Assembly: GCF_008757455.1 (NCBI RefSeq)
Contig: NZ_VCMV01000013.1
Location: 261,237-325,236 of the forward strand
Direction: 5' to 3'
Length of the DNA stretch: 64,000 nucleotides
From: Microvirga brassicacearum
GTDB lineage: Bacteria; Pseudomonadota; Alphaproteobacteria; Rhizobiales; Beijerinckiaceae
Shown here: positions 35,121 through 44,140 of the stretch, piece after piece
Layout: each line of letters opens with the position of its first letter
Position numbering within the stretch: the stretch's first letter is position 1
Translations under genes and position numbers: made by a program
The notes under the pieces: model-generated
What the model was told of the DNA's origin: nothing
Seen by the model: only the letters and a program-made list of their open reading frames with translations
Databases searched by the model: none

Positions 35121-36437
35121 TTACTTGGGGGCCGGCGTAATCCGCCAAACGACGTTTCCCACGTCGTCGGCCACAAGAACCGCACCCGCCTTGTCCACGG
35201 CGACTCCGACCGGGCGACCTAATGCTTCGCCACTTGCGTTCAGGAAGCCGGTCAAGAGATCCTTCGGGGGACCCGCGGGCATTCCGTTCTGGAACGGTAC
35301 GAACACGACTTTGTACCCGCTCGGTGGATTGCGATTCCACGATCCATGTTGGCCAATGATGGCTCCGCCGTGATATTCCGGCGGCAACAGGCTGCCCTGG
35401 TAAAAAGTCAGTCCGAGTGAGGCGGTATGCGGGCCGAGGGCGTAATCGGGGACGATCGCCTTCGCGACCAAATCGGGTCTCTGCGGCCCCACGCGCGCAT
35501 CCACATGCTGGCCGTAATAGCTATAGGGCCAGCCATAAAAGCCGCCGTCCTTCACCGAAGTCATATAGTCGGGCACGAGATCGCTGCCGATCTCGTCGCG
35601 TTCGTTCACCGCCACCCAGAGTGCCCCGCTCTCCGGTTGCCAGGATAATCCATTCGGATTTCGAAGGCCCGACGCGAATACGCGCTTGTTACCCGTGGCC
35701 AGGTCGATTTCCAGGACACTGGCGCGGTCCGTCTCCGCCTCCATGCCGTTTTCGCCGACGTTGCTGTTGGAGCCGACTGTGGCGTACAGCTTGCTGCCGT
35801 CCCGACCGGCAATGATGTCCTTGGTCCAATGATGATTGATTGGACCGCCCGGCAGATCGGCCACCTTGACGGCTGCTGCCGCAATCTTCGTATCTCCGGT
35901 CTTGTATGGAAATTTCACGACCGCATCTGCGTTCGCCACGTATAGCTGATCGCCAATCAGCGCCATGCCGAAGGGTGAAAACAGTCCCTCTAGGAAGGGC
36001 TGGCGGAGTTCCGCCACGCCATCGCCGTCGGCATCTCTCAAGATCGAAATACGGTTTGCGCTGGGAACGCCGGCCCCCGCCCGTTTCATGACGAGTTCCA
36101 TCACCCAGCCCTTGATATCAAACCCGCCGCCTTCCTTCGGCGGCGCATTGCTCTCCGCAACCAGAACGTCGCCAGTGGGGAGCACATGCAGCCATCGAGG
36201 ATGATCCAGGCCCGTCGCATAGGACGCTACGCTGAGCCCGGCCGCAGCAGTCGGTTTCGATCCTTCGGGCCAACCCTTGGCGGGGGCAATGTTCACAGTT
36301 GGAATGAGTGTCTTGTTCGGCTCGGGCAGAACTGGCTTCGGCCCATATCCCTGCTCGACGGGAACAGTTGCCGTCTCGCCGCAACCGGCCAGAGCGACAA
36401 TGCTGGCAGTCAGCAGAAGGGCTTTCTGAGATCTCAT
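35121..36437 (-). CDS. Lipoprotein of the glucose/sorbosone dehydrogenase (beta-propeller) family
   Basis: 438 residues from the ATG at 36437; a TTG 12 bases upstream is less likely. The signal peptide carries a lipobox LAGC (Cys about residue 18), so it is expected to be membrane-anchored in the periplasm. The body matches the PQQ-dependent sugar dehydrogenase-like propeller: [50 protein letters not shown] and [14 protein letters not shown]. Members oxidise aldoses or sorbosone with PQQ. No PQQ biosynthesis gene lies nearby. It is divergent from the Alternative Complex III operon, 192 bases apart, and could donate electrons to the respiratory chain; that is speculation. Confidence 0.88.
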   Translation of the reverse strand: MRSQKALLLTASIVALAGCGETATVPVEQGYGPKPVLPEPNKTLIPTVNIAPAKGWPEGSKPTAAAGLSVASYATGLDHPRWLHVLPTGDVLVAESNAPPKEGGGFDIKGWVMELVMKRAGAGVPSANRISILRDADGDGVAELRQPFLEGLFSPFGMALIGDQLYVANADAVVKFPYKTGDTKIAAAAVKVADLPGGPINHHWTKDIIAGRDGSKLYATVGSNSNVGENGMEAETDRASVLEIDLATGNKRVFASGLRNPNGLSWQPESGALWVAVNERDEIGSDLVPDYMTSVKDGGFYGWPYSYYGQHVDARVGPQRPDLVAKAIVPDYALGPHTASLGLTFYQGSLLPPEYHGGAIIGQHGSWNRNPPSGYKVVFVPFQNGMPAGPPKDLLTGFLNASGEALGRPVGVAVDKAGAVLVADDVGNVVWRITPAPK

Positions 36438-36522
36438 GATGCCATGCAAGCGTGTGCCGACAGGTTCAACTTAGCCGTAAACCTGAAGGGTGCGAAATAG
36501 TTCCTCGCTGAAGTTGACGTGG

Positions 36523-36539
36523 CCGGGCGGTGTGCCCGG
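36523..36539. other. Hairpin in the act operon leader/intergenic region
   Basis: A perfect 6-bp stem CCGGGC / GCCCGG with a 5-base loop lies 91 bases upstream of the first act gene. No T-run adjoins it. It may be a regulator site or leader structure; function unknown. Confidence 0.3.
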
Positions 36540-36629
36540 AACGAACCTAGCGGTAGGTCGATTGTCTAAATGGCAAAGTTTGATCGCGGGCTCAAGGGTT
36601 AAGTTTTACAAGGAAGTGCGGCACCGGCG

Positions 36630-37280
36630 ATGGGGCAACTCTTCACATCAGCGGCCACCACTGCTTTTCGCGTTACAATTGTACTGTTTTTGCTGGCGGC
36701 GGCAGGGACCGGGGTGCTTGCGTATATCTGGACCAGGGCTGGCAGCAGCTGGAATATCGGCAAGCCGGCGAACCAACCCGTGCCGTTCCGGCATGATCTC
36801 CACAGCGGTTTGCTCAAGATCGATTGCCGCTACTGCCACTCAACCGTCGAGCGCGCCGCCGATGCTGGCATGCCCTCTGCGCAAACCTGCATGTCGTGCC
36901 ATTCCGAGGTGTGGATCGGTGCGACCGTGCTGGAGCCGGTCCGGTCGAGCTTCGCACTCTCTCAACCAATCATATGGACCTCCGTGCACCGGCTTCCGGA
37001 CTATGTGTATTTTCATCACGCTGCGCACGTGACGAAGGGCGTTGCCTGCGAAACCTGTCACGGCCGCGTGGATAGGATGCCGAGGACGGTCAAGACCGAA
37101 ACCCTGTCGATGGGATGGTGTCTCGATTGCCATCGGGACCCTGTGCCGCAACTTCGACCACGCGGAGCCGTTCTCGCCATGGGATCCGGCCCTCACGCCA
37201 TGGACCTGCCGGACGACCTGCGCGTCTTTTATCGTGAGGCGTTCCAGCGCCTCACCAGTTGCAACACGTGCCACCGGTAG
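36630..37280 (+). CDS. actA: Alternative Complex III pentahaem cytochrome subunit ActA
   Basis: 216 residues with one N-terminal transmembrane helix (about residues 10-33) and five CxxCH haem c sites: CRYCH, CMSCH, CETCH, CLDCH and CNTCH. This is the expected architecture of ActA, the periplasmic electron-exit subunit of the quinol:acceptor oxidoreductase that replaces cytochrome bc1. It is the first gene of a tight actABCDEF run; ActB starts 6 bases after its stop. The translation signal upstream (AAGGA) is far from the ATG, so the start is a little uncertain, but no other start keeps the membrane anchor. Confidence 0.93.
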   Translation: MGQLFTSAATTAFRVTIVLFLLAAAGTGVLAYIWTRAGSSWNIGKPANQPVPFRHDLHSGLLKIDCRYCHSTVERAADAGMPSAQTCMSCHSEVWIGATVLEPVRSSFALSQPIIWTSVHRLPDYVYFHHAAHVTKGVACETCHGRVDRMPRTVKTETLSMGWCLDCHRDPVPQLRPRGAVLAMGSGPHAMDLPDDLRVFYREAFQRLTSCNTCHR

Positions 37281-37285
37281 AGGCG

Positions 37286-40219
37286 ATGAGTGAACCACAT
37301 ATCCTTGACCTTGGAACGCTGAGAGCCAGGCTCGCGACTGAGCAGGGGCCTCGCCTATGGCGCAGTCTTGAGGAACTCGCCGACGCGCCTGAAGTGCGCC
37401 GGTATCTGGAGGCGGAATTTCCCGACATCGTGCAATCCGGCGTCATCGACCGCCGCACCTTGCTTCGGCTGATGAGCGCCTCCTTCGCGCTTGGTGGGCT
37501 TTCGGCTTGCCAAGAATACAGTCAGGCGGTGGTGGATGCCCCGCTCGTCTCACAGAGCCGGAACACTCCGGGTTACACACCCGGAATTCCGTTGGTGGTC
37601 GCAACTTCCCTTGAGTTGAACGGCTATGGCCGGGGCGTACTGGTAAAGTCTCAGGAAGGGCGGCCCATAAAGATCGAAGGCAATCCGCTGCACCCGGCGA
37701 GTCTCGGCGCCACCGATGCCTTCGCGCAGGCGGAGATCCTGTCCCTTTATGATCCCGACCGCTCGAGTAGTCCCCTGCGAGGTGGCGACGAGCGTAGCTG
37801 GGCGGAATTCTCAGATTTCATCGGGCTGATGAAAACCGAACTCGCACAGGATGGGGGCAGGGGACTCCGTGTGCTCATACCGCCGACGACATCGCCGACG
37901 CTGATCCGGCTTGTAGCCGAGGCGCAACGGAGCCTTCCGAACGCGCAATGGCACGTCTTCACACCGATCGACGACGATAACCGGCGAGCTGGATCGCGCG
38001 CCGTCTTTGGTCGTGAGATCGAACCGGTCTACGATCTAAGCCGAGCCGACGTCATCGTCACCTTCGGGGGTGACCTCTTCGCGGAGGAGCCCGGTCATCT
38101 TCGCTATGCGGCCGATCATCAGTCGCGGCGGCGAACCCCGGATCGTCCGCTGCCGCGCCTCGTTTCGCTCGAGACGCGCCCAAGTCTCGTCGGCGTGCGC
38201 GCGGATGAGCGGGTCGTGCTCCGTCCGCGGGACATCGAGATTTTTGTCGAGGATCTCGCGGCAGCGTTGGAAACAGAGAGCATCTCATCTCCTGCGCCCC
38301 ATCCGACACCGGGCCGCCTCGCTGGCGAACTGCGGCGGGCCGGTCCGAATGGCCTCGTGGTGGCTGGCCGCGAGCAGCCGCCTCGCGTCCACGCCCTCGC
38401 CTTGGCGATCAATGCGCGACTCGGCGCTTTCGGAACCACGATCCGCGCCATCGAGCCAATCTCGTTGGGCGGTTTTTCGACTCTCGTCGAACTCGCGGCC
38501 GCAATGGCGCGGGGCGATGTTTCCCGGCTGATCGTGCTGGGCGGCAATCCGGCTTACTCGGCGCCGGCGGATCTGGATTTCCCCGCTCTCATGCGGCGCG
38601 TCCCGGCCTCCCTTCATCTCGGTTATCACCGCGACGAGACGGCGGCCGCGTGCCAGTGGCACGTCCCCGAGAGCCACCCCCTCGAGAGTTGGGGGGACCT
38701 GCGGGCCTTCGACGGCACTGTTGGATTGCGCCAGCCGGCGGTGATGCCGTTGAAACCCGGGCTCACTTCCGAACAACTCCTCGGCTTCTTGGCAGGCCGG
38801 ATGGGAGATGGCCGCGCGCTTCTTCAGGCCACCTGGCGCGAGCGGTGGATGGAAAACTTCGACGAACGCTGGAACCGTACGTTGGAAGACGGAGTCGTCG
38901 AGAACTCCGCCCTGCCGTCGATCGATATCGCGGCACGAGCCGACTGGAACCAGGGCCGCACCCAGCGAGCGCCGACGGGCCCGCTCGATGTGGTCTTCGC
39001 CCCCGATCCATCTGTTTGGGATGGCCGGTATGCCAATAACGGCTGGCTCCAGGAACTTCCCAGACCGCTGACGAAGCAGGTTTGGGGGAACGCCGCCTTG
39101 ATGGCCCCCGAGACCGCGTCTTCGCTCGGGCTCTCCTCCGGCGATGGGATCGATCTGACGGTCGCCGGGCAAGTGGTGCGCGCGCCGGTCTGGATTCTTC
39201 CGGGCCACGCACCGGGAGCCGTCACGCTTCCCCTCGGCTATGGCCGGAAGGAAGCAGGCCGCATCGGCAATGACATCGGCTTCAATGCTTACGCGGCCAG
39301 AAACTCAGCCCAACCATGGATCGCCGAAGGTGAGATTAGACGGACCGGCGAGCGGATCCCCATCGTAACGACCCAGCATCATCATGCGCTTCGAGGGCGT
39401 GACGTCGTGCGCATCACGGGGCCTGCGCAACCGGTCCAATCGCCGCCGGATGCGCTACCCTCGTTTTATCCCGAATGGCCCTACGAGAACTACGCCTGGG
39501 GCATGGCGATCGACCTTGATGCCTGTATCGGTTGCAACGCCTGTGTCGTTGCCTGTCAGGCGGAGAACAACATCGCGATCGTCGGGCCGGAAGAAGTGGC
39601 GAGAGGTCGAGAAATGCACTGGCTGCGGGTCGATCGCTATTACGCGGGAGACCCGGCAGAGCCGACAACGTACTTCCAACCTGTGCCCTGCATGCATTGC
39701 GAGGAGGCGCCGTGCGAGGTGGTCTGCCCCGTCAACGCCACGGTGCATTCGTCGGAAGGCCTCAACGATATGGTCTATAATCGGTGCATTGGTACGCGGA
39801 CTTGTTCGAACAATTGTCCCTACAAGGTCAGACGCTTCAATTTCTTTGATTACCAAGCCACTCCCTATGCGTCCGCGCTCGACGCCATGAATCCGCAGGT
39901 GACCGTTCGCGAACGCGGAGTGATGGAGAAATGCACCTACTGCGTTCAACGAATTGGCGCTGCGCGAGCCGATGCCCGGGTGGGCGAACGCCGGTTGCAC
40001 GACGGCGAGGTGGTCACGGCCTGTCAGCAAGCATGCCCGACCCAAGCCATCGTTTTCGGGGATGTCAACGATCCCGAAAGTGCCGTCAGCCGACTCAAGC
40101 GCAATCCCCGCAACTACGCGCTGCTGGGGTCGTTGAACACCAAGCCGAGGACGACCTATCTGGCGAGAATCGAGATGCAGCGAGACGATCCCGCAGCCGA
40201 TGGACTTGACGGGGAATAG
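37286..40219 (+). CDS. actB: Alternative Complex III iron-sulfur subunit ActB
   Basis: 977 residues from the ATG at 37286. The N-terminus carries a twin-arginine-like motif DRRTLLRLM followed by a hydrophobic stretch ending in SAC, possibly a lipidated Cys. Residues about 95-720 resemble a molybdopterin oxidoreductase catalytic subunit but, as in known ActB, without evident cofactor ligands. The C-terminal part holds four cysteine clusters: CIGCNACVVAC (about 747), PCMHCEEAPCEVVC, CIGTRTCSNNC and CTYC (about 882) with CQQACP (about 912). These fit three [4Fe-4S] and one [3Fe-4S] or similar. It relays electrons from quinol to ActA. Confidence 0.94.
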   Translation: MSEPHILDLGTLRARLATEQGPRLWRSLEELADAPEVRRYLEAEFPDIVQSGVIDRRTLLRLMSASFALGGLSACQEYSQAVVDAPLVSQSRNTPGYTPGIPLVVATSLELNGYGRGVLVKSQEGRPIKIEGNPLHPASLGATDAFAQAEILSLYDPDRSSSPLRGGDERSWAEFSDFIGLMKTELAQDGGRGLRVLIPPTTSPTLIRLVAEAQRSLPNAQWHVFTPIDDDNRRAGSRAVFGREIEPVYDLSRADVIVTFGGDLFAEEPGHLRYAADHQSRRRTPDRPLPRLVSLETRPSLVGVRADERVVLRPRDIEIFVEDLAAALETESISSPAPHPTPGRLAGELRRAGPNGLVVAGREQPPRVHALALAINARLGAFGTTIRAIEPISLGGFSTLVELAAAMARGDVSRLIVLGGNPAYSAPADLDFPALMRRVPASLHLGYHRDETAAACQWHVPESHPLESWGDLRAFDGTVGLRQPAVMPLKPGLTSEQLLGFLAGRMGDGRALLQATWRERWMENFDERWNRTLEDGVVENSALPSIDIAARADWNQGRTQRAPTGPLDVVFAPDPSVWDGRYANNGWLQELPRPLTKQVWGNAALMAPETASSLGLSSGDGIDLTVAGQVVRAPVWILPGHAPGAVTLPLGYGRKEAGRIGNDIGFNAYAARNSAQPWIAEGEIRRTGERIPIVTTQHHHALRGRDVVRITGPAQPVQSPPDALPSFYPEWPYENYAWGMAIDLDACIGCNACVVACQAENNIAIVGPEEVARGREMHWLRVDRYYAGDPAEPTTYFQPVPCMHCEEAPCEVVCPVNATVHSSEGLNDMVYNRCIGTRTCSNNCPYKVRRFNFFDYQATPYASALDAMNPQVTVRERGVMEKCTYCVQRIGAARADARVGERRLHDGEVVTACQQACPTQAIVFGDVNDPESAVSRLKRNPRNYALLGSLNTKPRTTYLARIEMQRDDPAADGLDGE

Positions 40220-40222
40220 CCG

Positions 40223-41533
40223 ATGGCCCGCGGCGCCGAGATTTCCACGACCGCTGTCGCCGAGGTGCCGCTATCGGCGCAGTTTGGCGCCGCGTGGTGG
40301 ATAGCACTGATTGTCTCCGGAACGCTCGTGCTGCTGCTCGGCTATACGCTTGTCTCGGTTGCGCTGGTGGGAGTCGGGATGTGGGGCGTGAACGTTCCCT
40401 TCGTCTGGGGATTCGATCTAATCAATTACGCCTGGTGGATCGGCATCGCCAACGGTGCAAGTCTTTTTGCAGCCGTTCTGGTTCTGCGCCGGCACGATCT
40501 CCGTACGGCGGTCAATCGTTTTGCCGAGGGGGTCGCTTTTTTTGCAGTCATTTGTGCGGGGATCTTTCCGATCATCCATCTCGGGCGGCCGTGGCTATTC
40601 TATTGGGTCTTTCCCTATCCGGCGACTTTCGAGGTCTGGCCCCAGTTCCGCAGCACACTGACGTGGGATTTCTGGGCAATCAGCACTCATGCGATTCTCA
40701 CGAGCCTTCTCTGGTATGTCGGCCTGATCCCGGATCTCGCGACGCTGCGCGACCGAGCCCGGCATGTCGGGGTCAAGCGCGCCTACGGTATCTTTGCCCT
40801 CGGCTGGCGAAGCTCCGTACGTCATTGGGCTTATCATCAGCGCGCCTATCGCGGTGTAGCCATTCTTGTCCTGCCTCTGATCCTGATCATGCAGAGCGTC
40901 GTCGCCTTCGAGTTCGCCGTGACTCTGGTCCCTGACTGGCATGAGACGCGCCAGCCTCTTCATTTCATCGCCACAGGTCTCGCTCAAGGGCTGTCGATCG
41001 TCCTGCTGGTCGCCGTTCTGCTCCGATGGGCGCTCCATCTCGAGCGTCATATCGACAATCATGATGTGGAACTGCTCGGCAAGCTGGTCCTGGCGAGCGC
41101 GCTTGTCTCCGGCTACCTGTACGTCGACGAGATCGCGGCTGCATTTTTTACGGATCGGCTTACACGCGACGCCCTCCTGAACCGGATGACCGGCGACTAC
41201 GCGGGTCTCTATTGGAGCGCAATCGTCTATAGCGTCCTCATCCCGCAATTGCTCTGGCTCAGACTCGCCCGCCGGAGCGTGCTGGCCGGAATCGTCGTCG
41301 GCGTGTCGATTGGCATAGGCGTGTGGTTCGACCGCTTCTCGATCATCGTCGGCGGCCTCCAGACCGACTACCTGCCGTCGACTTGGCGGACCTACGCTCC
41401 GACGCTTCCCGAGACCGGGCTGTTTCTCGGTACGCTTGGGCTCTTCGCTACTCTCCTGCTTCTCTTCGTTCGCTTTCTCCCGGTCGTATCGATGTTTGAG
41501 ACCCGTCATGACGAGCACCTGGAGAAGTTATGA
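40223..41533 (+). CDS. actC: Alternative Complex III membrane subunit ActC (NrfD/PsrC-like)
   Basis: 436 residues with about ten transmembrane helices, of the NrfD/PsrC family. Characteristic segments are FVWGFDLINYAWWIGIANG in the quinol-site region, IFPIIHLGRPWLFYW, and the later SVVAFEFAVTLVPDWH. It carries the quinol oxidation site of the complex. It starts 3 bases after ActB and overlaps ActD by ATGA, so expression is tightly coupled. Confidence 0.94.
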   Translation: MARGAEISTTAVAEVPLSAQFGAAWWIALIVSGTLVLLLGYTLVSVALVGVGMWGVNVPFVWGFDLINYAWWIGIANGASLFAAVLVLRRHDLRTAVNRFAEGVAFFAVICAGIFPIIHLGRPWLFYWVFPYPATFEVWPQFRSTLTWDFWAISTHAILTSLLWYVGLIPDLATLRDRARHVGVKRAYGIFALGWRSSVRHWAYHQRAYRGVAILVLPLILIMQSVVAFEFAVTLVPDWHETRQPLHFIATGLAQGLSIVLLVAVLLRWALHLERHIDNHDVELLGKLVLASALVSGYLYVDEIAAAFFTDRLTRDALLNRMTGDYAGLYWSAIVYSVLIPQLLWLRLARRSVLAGIVVGVSIGIGVWFDRFSIIVGGLQTDYLPSTWRTYAPTLPETGLFLGTLGLFATLLLLFVRFLPVVSMFETRHDEHLEKL

Positions 41534-42072
41534 CATCATACGCGCCCTACGGCATCATGGCGGAGTTCGAGACGTCCCAAGGTTTGGCGAGGGCCGTGAC
41601 CGCTTTGAAACTCGCCGGCTATACGCGGCTCGATGCCTTCAGCCCGTTCCCTCTCCGAGATGTCGCGGAATGCCTCGGCGTTCGCACGAAGGCCATCCCG
41701 TGGATCGCCTTCACGGCCGGAGCGACGGGAGCAATCCTGCAATACGTTTCCCAATACTGGATGAATGCCGTCGATTACCCGCTGAACATCGGCGGCCGAC
41801 CGCTTCACAGTTGGCCGGCTTTCATACCCTCGACCCTGATCGTCACCGTTCTCTGGGCCGGCGTCGCCACGCTCCTGGGTCTCCTGCTCATTCTGCGGCT
41901 ACCCAGACTGCACCATCCTGTTTTCGACGTGCCCGGCTTCGAGCGGGCGTCGGAGGACCGGTTCTTCCTGTGCATCCTGTGCGACGACCCTCAGTTCGAT
42001 CAGGAAGCCGCCCGGCGGCTCCTGGATGACTTCTCTCCCGTGACGGTGACGGACGTGCCGGCATGCGAGTGA
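41530..42072 (+). CDS. actD: Alternative Complex III subunit ActD (DUF3341)
   Basis: 180 residues with two central transmembrane helices, matching DUF3341/ActD. The N-terminal soluble half (YGIMAEFETSQGLARAV and TRLDAFSPFP) and the SQYWMNAVDYPLNIGGRP segment between the helices are family hallmarks. It is a structural membrane subunit. It overlaps ActC (ATGA) and the start of ActE (10 bases). Confidence 0.94.
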   Translation: MTSYAPYGIMAEFETSQGLARAVTALKLAGYTRLDAFSPFPLRDVAECLGVRTKAIPWIAFTAGATGAILQYVSQYWMNAVDYPLNIGGRPLHSWPAFIPSTLIVTVLWAGVATLLGLLLILRLPRLHHPVFDVPGFERASEDRFFLCILCDDPQFDQEAARRLLDDFSPVTVTDVPACE

Positions 42073-42560
42073 TCTTCACCCTCGCCGCCGCGCTGTTCCT
42101 TTCCGGTTGTGATTCCGGCACCGAGGAACGAACCGAGGTCGCCTCGACGCGGGTCGTGCAGCGGCCTTTTGTCCCCGTTCCGACCGGCGTCGTCCCGAGA
42201 GGCGCGGCAGCCCGGGCCGCAGCTCTCGCGGCGCCGGGCCCCCAGGTTGGGTCGGAACTCGTTGAGCGCGGCGCGGAGCGGCACATCGTCTTCTGCGCCC
42301 CGTGTCACGGGGCAGATGGCGGGGGGAACGGGACGGTGGCATCGCGCGGCTTCCTCCAATCATCTTCGTACTTCGAGGAGCAGCTTCGTGCATTGTCGCC
42401 AGCCCAGATCGTCATGGTGATCACTCAAGGCAAGGGCCGGATGTTTTCCTTCGCGGATGCCGTGCCGCCGGAAGACCGCTGGGCGATTGCCCATTACGTC
42501 AAAGACCTGCAGGCGCGGACGCCGACACCTTCGCCGCCTCCTCGGCAACGCACGCCGTGA
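42063..42560 (+). CDS. actE: Alternative Complex III monohaem cytochrome c subunit ActE
   Basis: 165 residues. A lipoprotein signal with FLSGC puts the lipidated Cys at about residue 16. One haem c site, CAPCH, is followed by GADGGGNG, and the distal Met may be in KGRMFSFADAV. The C-terminus is proline-rich. ActE is the membrane-attached monohaem electron-transfer subunit of the complex. It overlaps ActD at its start and shares a GTGA overlap with ActF. Confidence 0.93.
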   Translation: MRVIFTLAAALFLSGCDSGTEERTEVASTRVVQRPFVPVPTGVVPRGAAARAAALAAPGPQVGSELVERGAERHIVFCAPCHGADGGGNGTVASRGFLQSSSYFEEQLRALSPAQIVMVITQGKGRMFSFADAVPPEDRWAIAHYVKDLQARTPTPSPPPRQRTP

Positions 42561-43603
42561 GCACGTCGGCACAAGCTTTGTTTTCGCCGCCAAGGTCGTG
42601 GCCGCTTATCATTGCTGCCATGGGCCTTGCAATTCTCGGTGCAGGGCTCGTCTTCCATCAGGCCAGCACGCTCGATGCCACATACGTCGTGTTCATCAGC
42701 CTTGCGGGTCTCGCCATGGGCAGCATCGCGCTTCTGATGATCGGACACCTGATGCAAGAGCAATGGCTCGCTCCGGTTCGTGCCGAAGCAGAAGCCGCGG
42801 GACTCACTGCGCCATTGCTTCTGTTCATCGGGATTCCGCTCGCCTTTGGCCTCGATCAACTCTTCCCGTGGGCTCGCGGAGCGGACCTGCCCCCTGAGCG
42901 CGCAAGTTTTTTGAGCCCGAGCTTCTTTATTGTGCGGACAATCATTTACCTCGGCGTCTGCAGCGGCATCGCTTTCTGGCTGATCCGCACCCGCAACTTG
43001 CGCCACACCAGCGCCATCGGGTTGGTGCTGCTCGCGCCGATCATGACATTTGCGGCCTATGATTGGGTTCTTTCACGCGAACCGCAATGGTGGTTCAGCC
43101 TGTTCGGCTTCGCTTTCGCAGTTAGCCAGCTACTGGCTGCGCTCGCTGGCGCTATGCTGATCACGCTGCTCAAGGGCGAACGAGGGTCGCCACAGGGGAT
43201 GGCGAGTTTGGAGCGGGCGCTCCTGACACTGGCACTCTTGGCCCTCTGGACGTGGTTCGCGCAATTCCTGATCGTCTGGATGGCCAATCTACCCAGCGAA
43301 GCAGCTTGGTATCTGGCAAGGGCAAGCAAGGCGGGTCTTGGCTTGGCAGGAGGCGCATTGGCCACGATGATCCTCGCCATTGTCATTCTGGTGCCATCCG
43401 GTTTCAGCCGCTTCGGAATGATTATCGGAAGCGCATTGGTTCTTCTGCAACACGGGCTGCACATGATTTGGATTCTTCAGCCTCCCGCCGTGTCGTTCGG
43501 CCTCGTTCCTGCTGCTGGGACAGCGATGCTTTGGACTGGCGCCTTTATGGTTCTGCTGCGGTCCCGCTGGCGTCGAGAAGACGCGTTGATCGCGCCGCTA
43601 TAG
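42557..43603 (+). CDS. actF: Alternative Complex III membrane subunit ActF
   Basis: 348 residues beginning at a GTG (42557) that overlaps the ActE stop; the same frame is open upstream but only inside ActE. There are about nine to ten transmembrane helices. Segments such as FGLDQLFPWARG, MTFAAYDWVLSREPQWWFS and LIVWMANLPSEAAWY match ActF. It is related to ActC in fold and anchors the complex. The stop overlaps the convergent cytochrome gene by 6 bases. Confidence 0.92.
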   Translation: MSTSAQALFSPPRSWPLIIAAMGLAILGAGLVFHQASTLDATYVVFISLAGLAMGSIALLMIGHLMQEQWLAPVRAEAEAAGLTAPLLLFIGIPLAFGLDQLFPWARGADLPPERASFLSPSFFIVRTIIYLGVCSGIAFWLIRTRNLRHTSAIGLVLLAPIMTFAAYDWVLSREPQWWFSLFGFAFAVSQLLAALAGAMLITLLKGERGSPQGMASLERALLTLALLALWTWFAQFLIVWMANLPSEAAWYLARASKAGLGLAGGALATMILAIVILVPSGFSRFGMIIGSALVLLQHGLHMIWILQPPAVSFGLVPAAGTAMLWTGAFMVLLRSRWRREDALIAPL

Positions 43604-44140
43604 TGAACCCGGCGGCGAGCGCGTACCGTTTGCAGCAGGCACGATCCGGCGTGTGCGCGATGCGGTGCCCGCTTGCCCCGCGGCACCAAGTTCAATTGTG
43701 ACGCCATGCTCTTCCAGCGGGAGCGGCGGCTTGGTTGCGTTTTCGTCAGAACGCCTCGCGCCAAGCGTGTAGAGGTAAGATGCGATGTGTCGAGCCTCGG
43801 CTTCGCTCAGCCCGTGCGACGGCATCGCGGTGCGGGGGCTCAACGCAACGGGGTCCATCAGCCAGGCGATCAGGTAGCGGGGTGAATTTGGGAGGAAACC
43901 TGCCAGGAGATGCTGTTGCGCATAATCTTCGAGAGCAGGGCCGACCTTGCCGCGCGCGCCCCTGATGCCCGCGATGGTATGGCAGGCGCCGCAGCCATAA
44001 GCATGAATCAGAGACTTGCCGCGTTCGGGCTCTCCACCGGCGATCTGGTTTGGCACATTCTGGTGTGAAGTGTCGCCGCACGCTCCCAGCATCATTGGGG
44101 CGAGGGTCATCCAAACCTGAAGGAGATGGCGCGAATTCAT
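43598..44140 (-). CDS. Class I cytochrome c, lipoprotein-like
   Basis: 180 residues from the ATG at 44140 (ATGA overlap with the CtaG gene). A signal with a lipobox-like LGAC is followed by one haem site CGACHTIAG and a distal Met in RTAMPSHGLSEAEARHIASYL. It is a monohaem periplasmic cytochrome anchored by lipid. It could shuttle electrons between ActE/ActA and the haem of CoxB, or serve oxidase assembly. The C-terminal 50 residues are unstructured. A longer frame upstream lies within the CtaG gene and is a shadow. Confidence 0.9.
   Translation of the reverse strand: MNSRHLLQVWMTLAPMMLGACGDTSHQNVPNQIAGGEPERGKSLIHAYGCGACHTIAGIRGARGKVGPALEDYAQQHLLAGFLPNSPRYLIAWLMDPVALSPRTAMPSHGLSEAEARHIASYLYTLGARRSDENATKPPLPLEEHGVTIELGAAGQAGTASRTRRIVPAANGTRSPPGSL

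Noticed and set aside
36538-36563. Possible EcfG-type promoter (GGAAC, 16 bases, CGATT) upstream of actA
   Set aside because: The -10 part departs from the CGTT consensus and the position is not supported by other evidence.
38285-39208. Minus-strand open frame of 307 codons inside actB
   Set aside because: Antisense shadow caused by high GC; highly charged, low-complexity product.
40595-41518. Minus-strand open frame of 307 codons inside actC
   Set aside because: Antisense to a clear membrane protein; composition is all charged residues.
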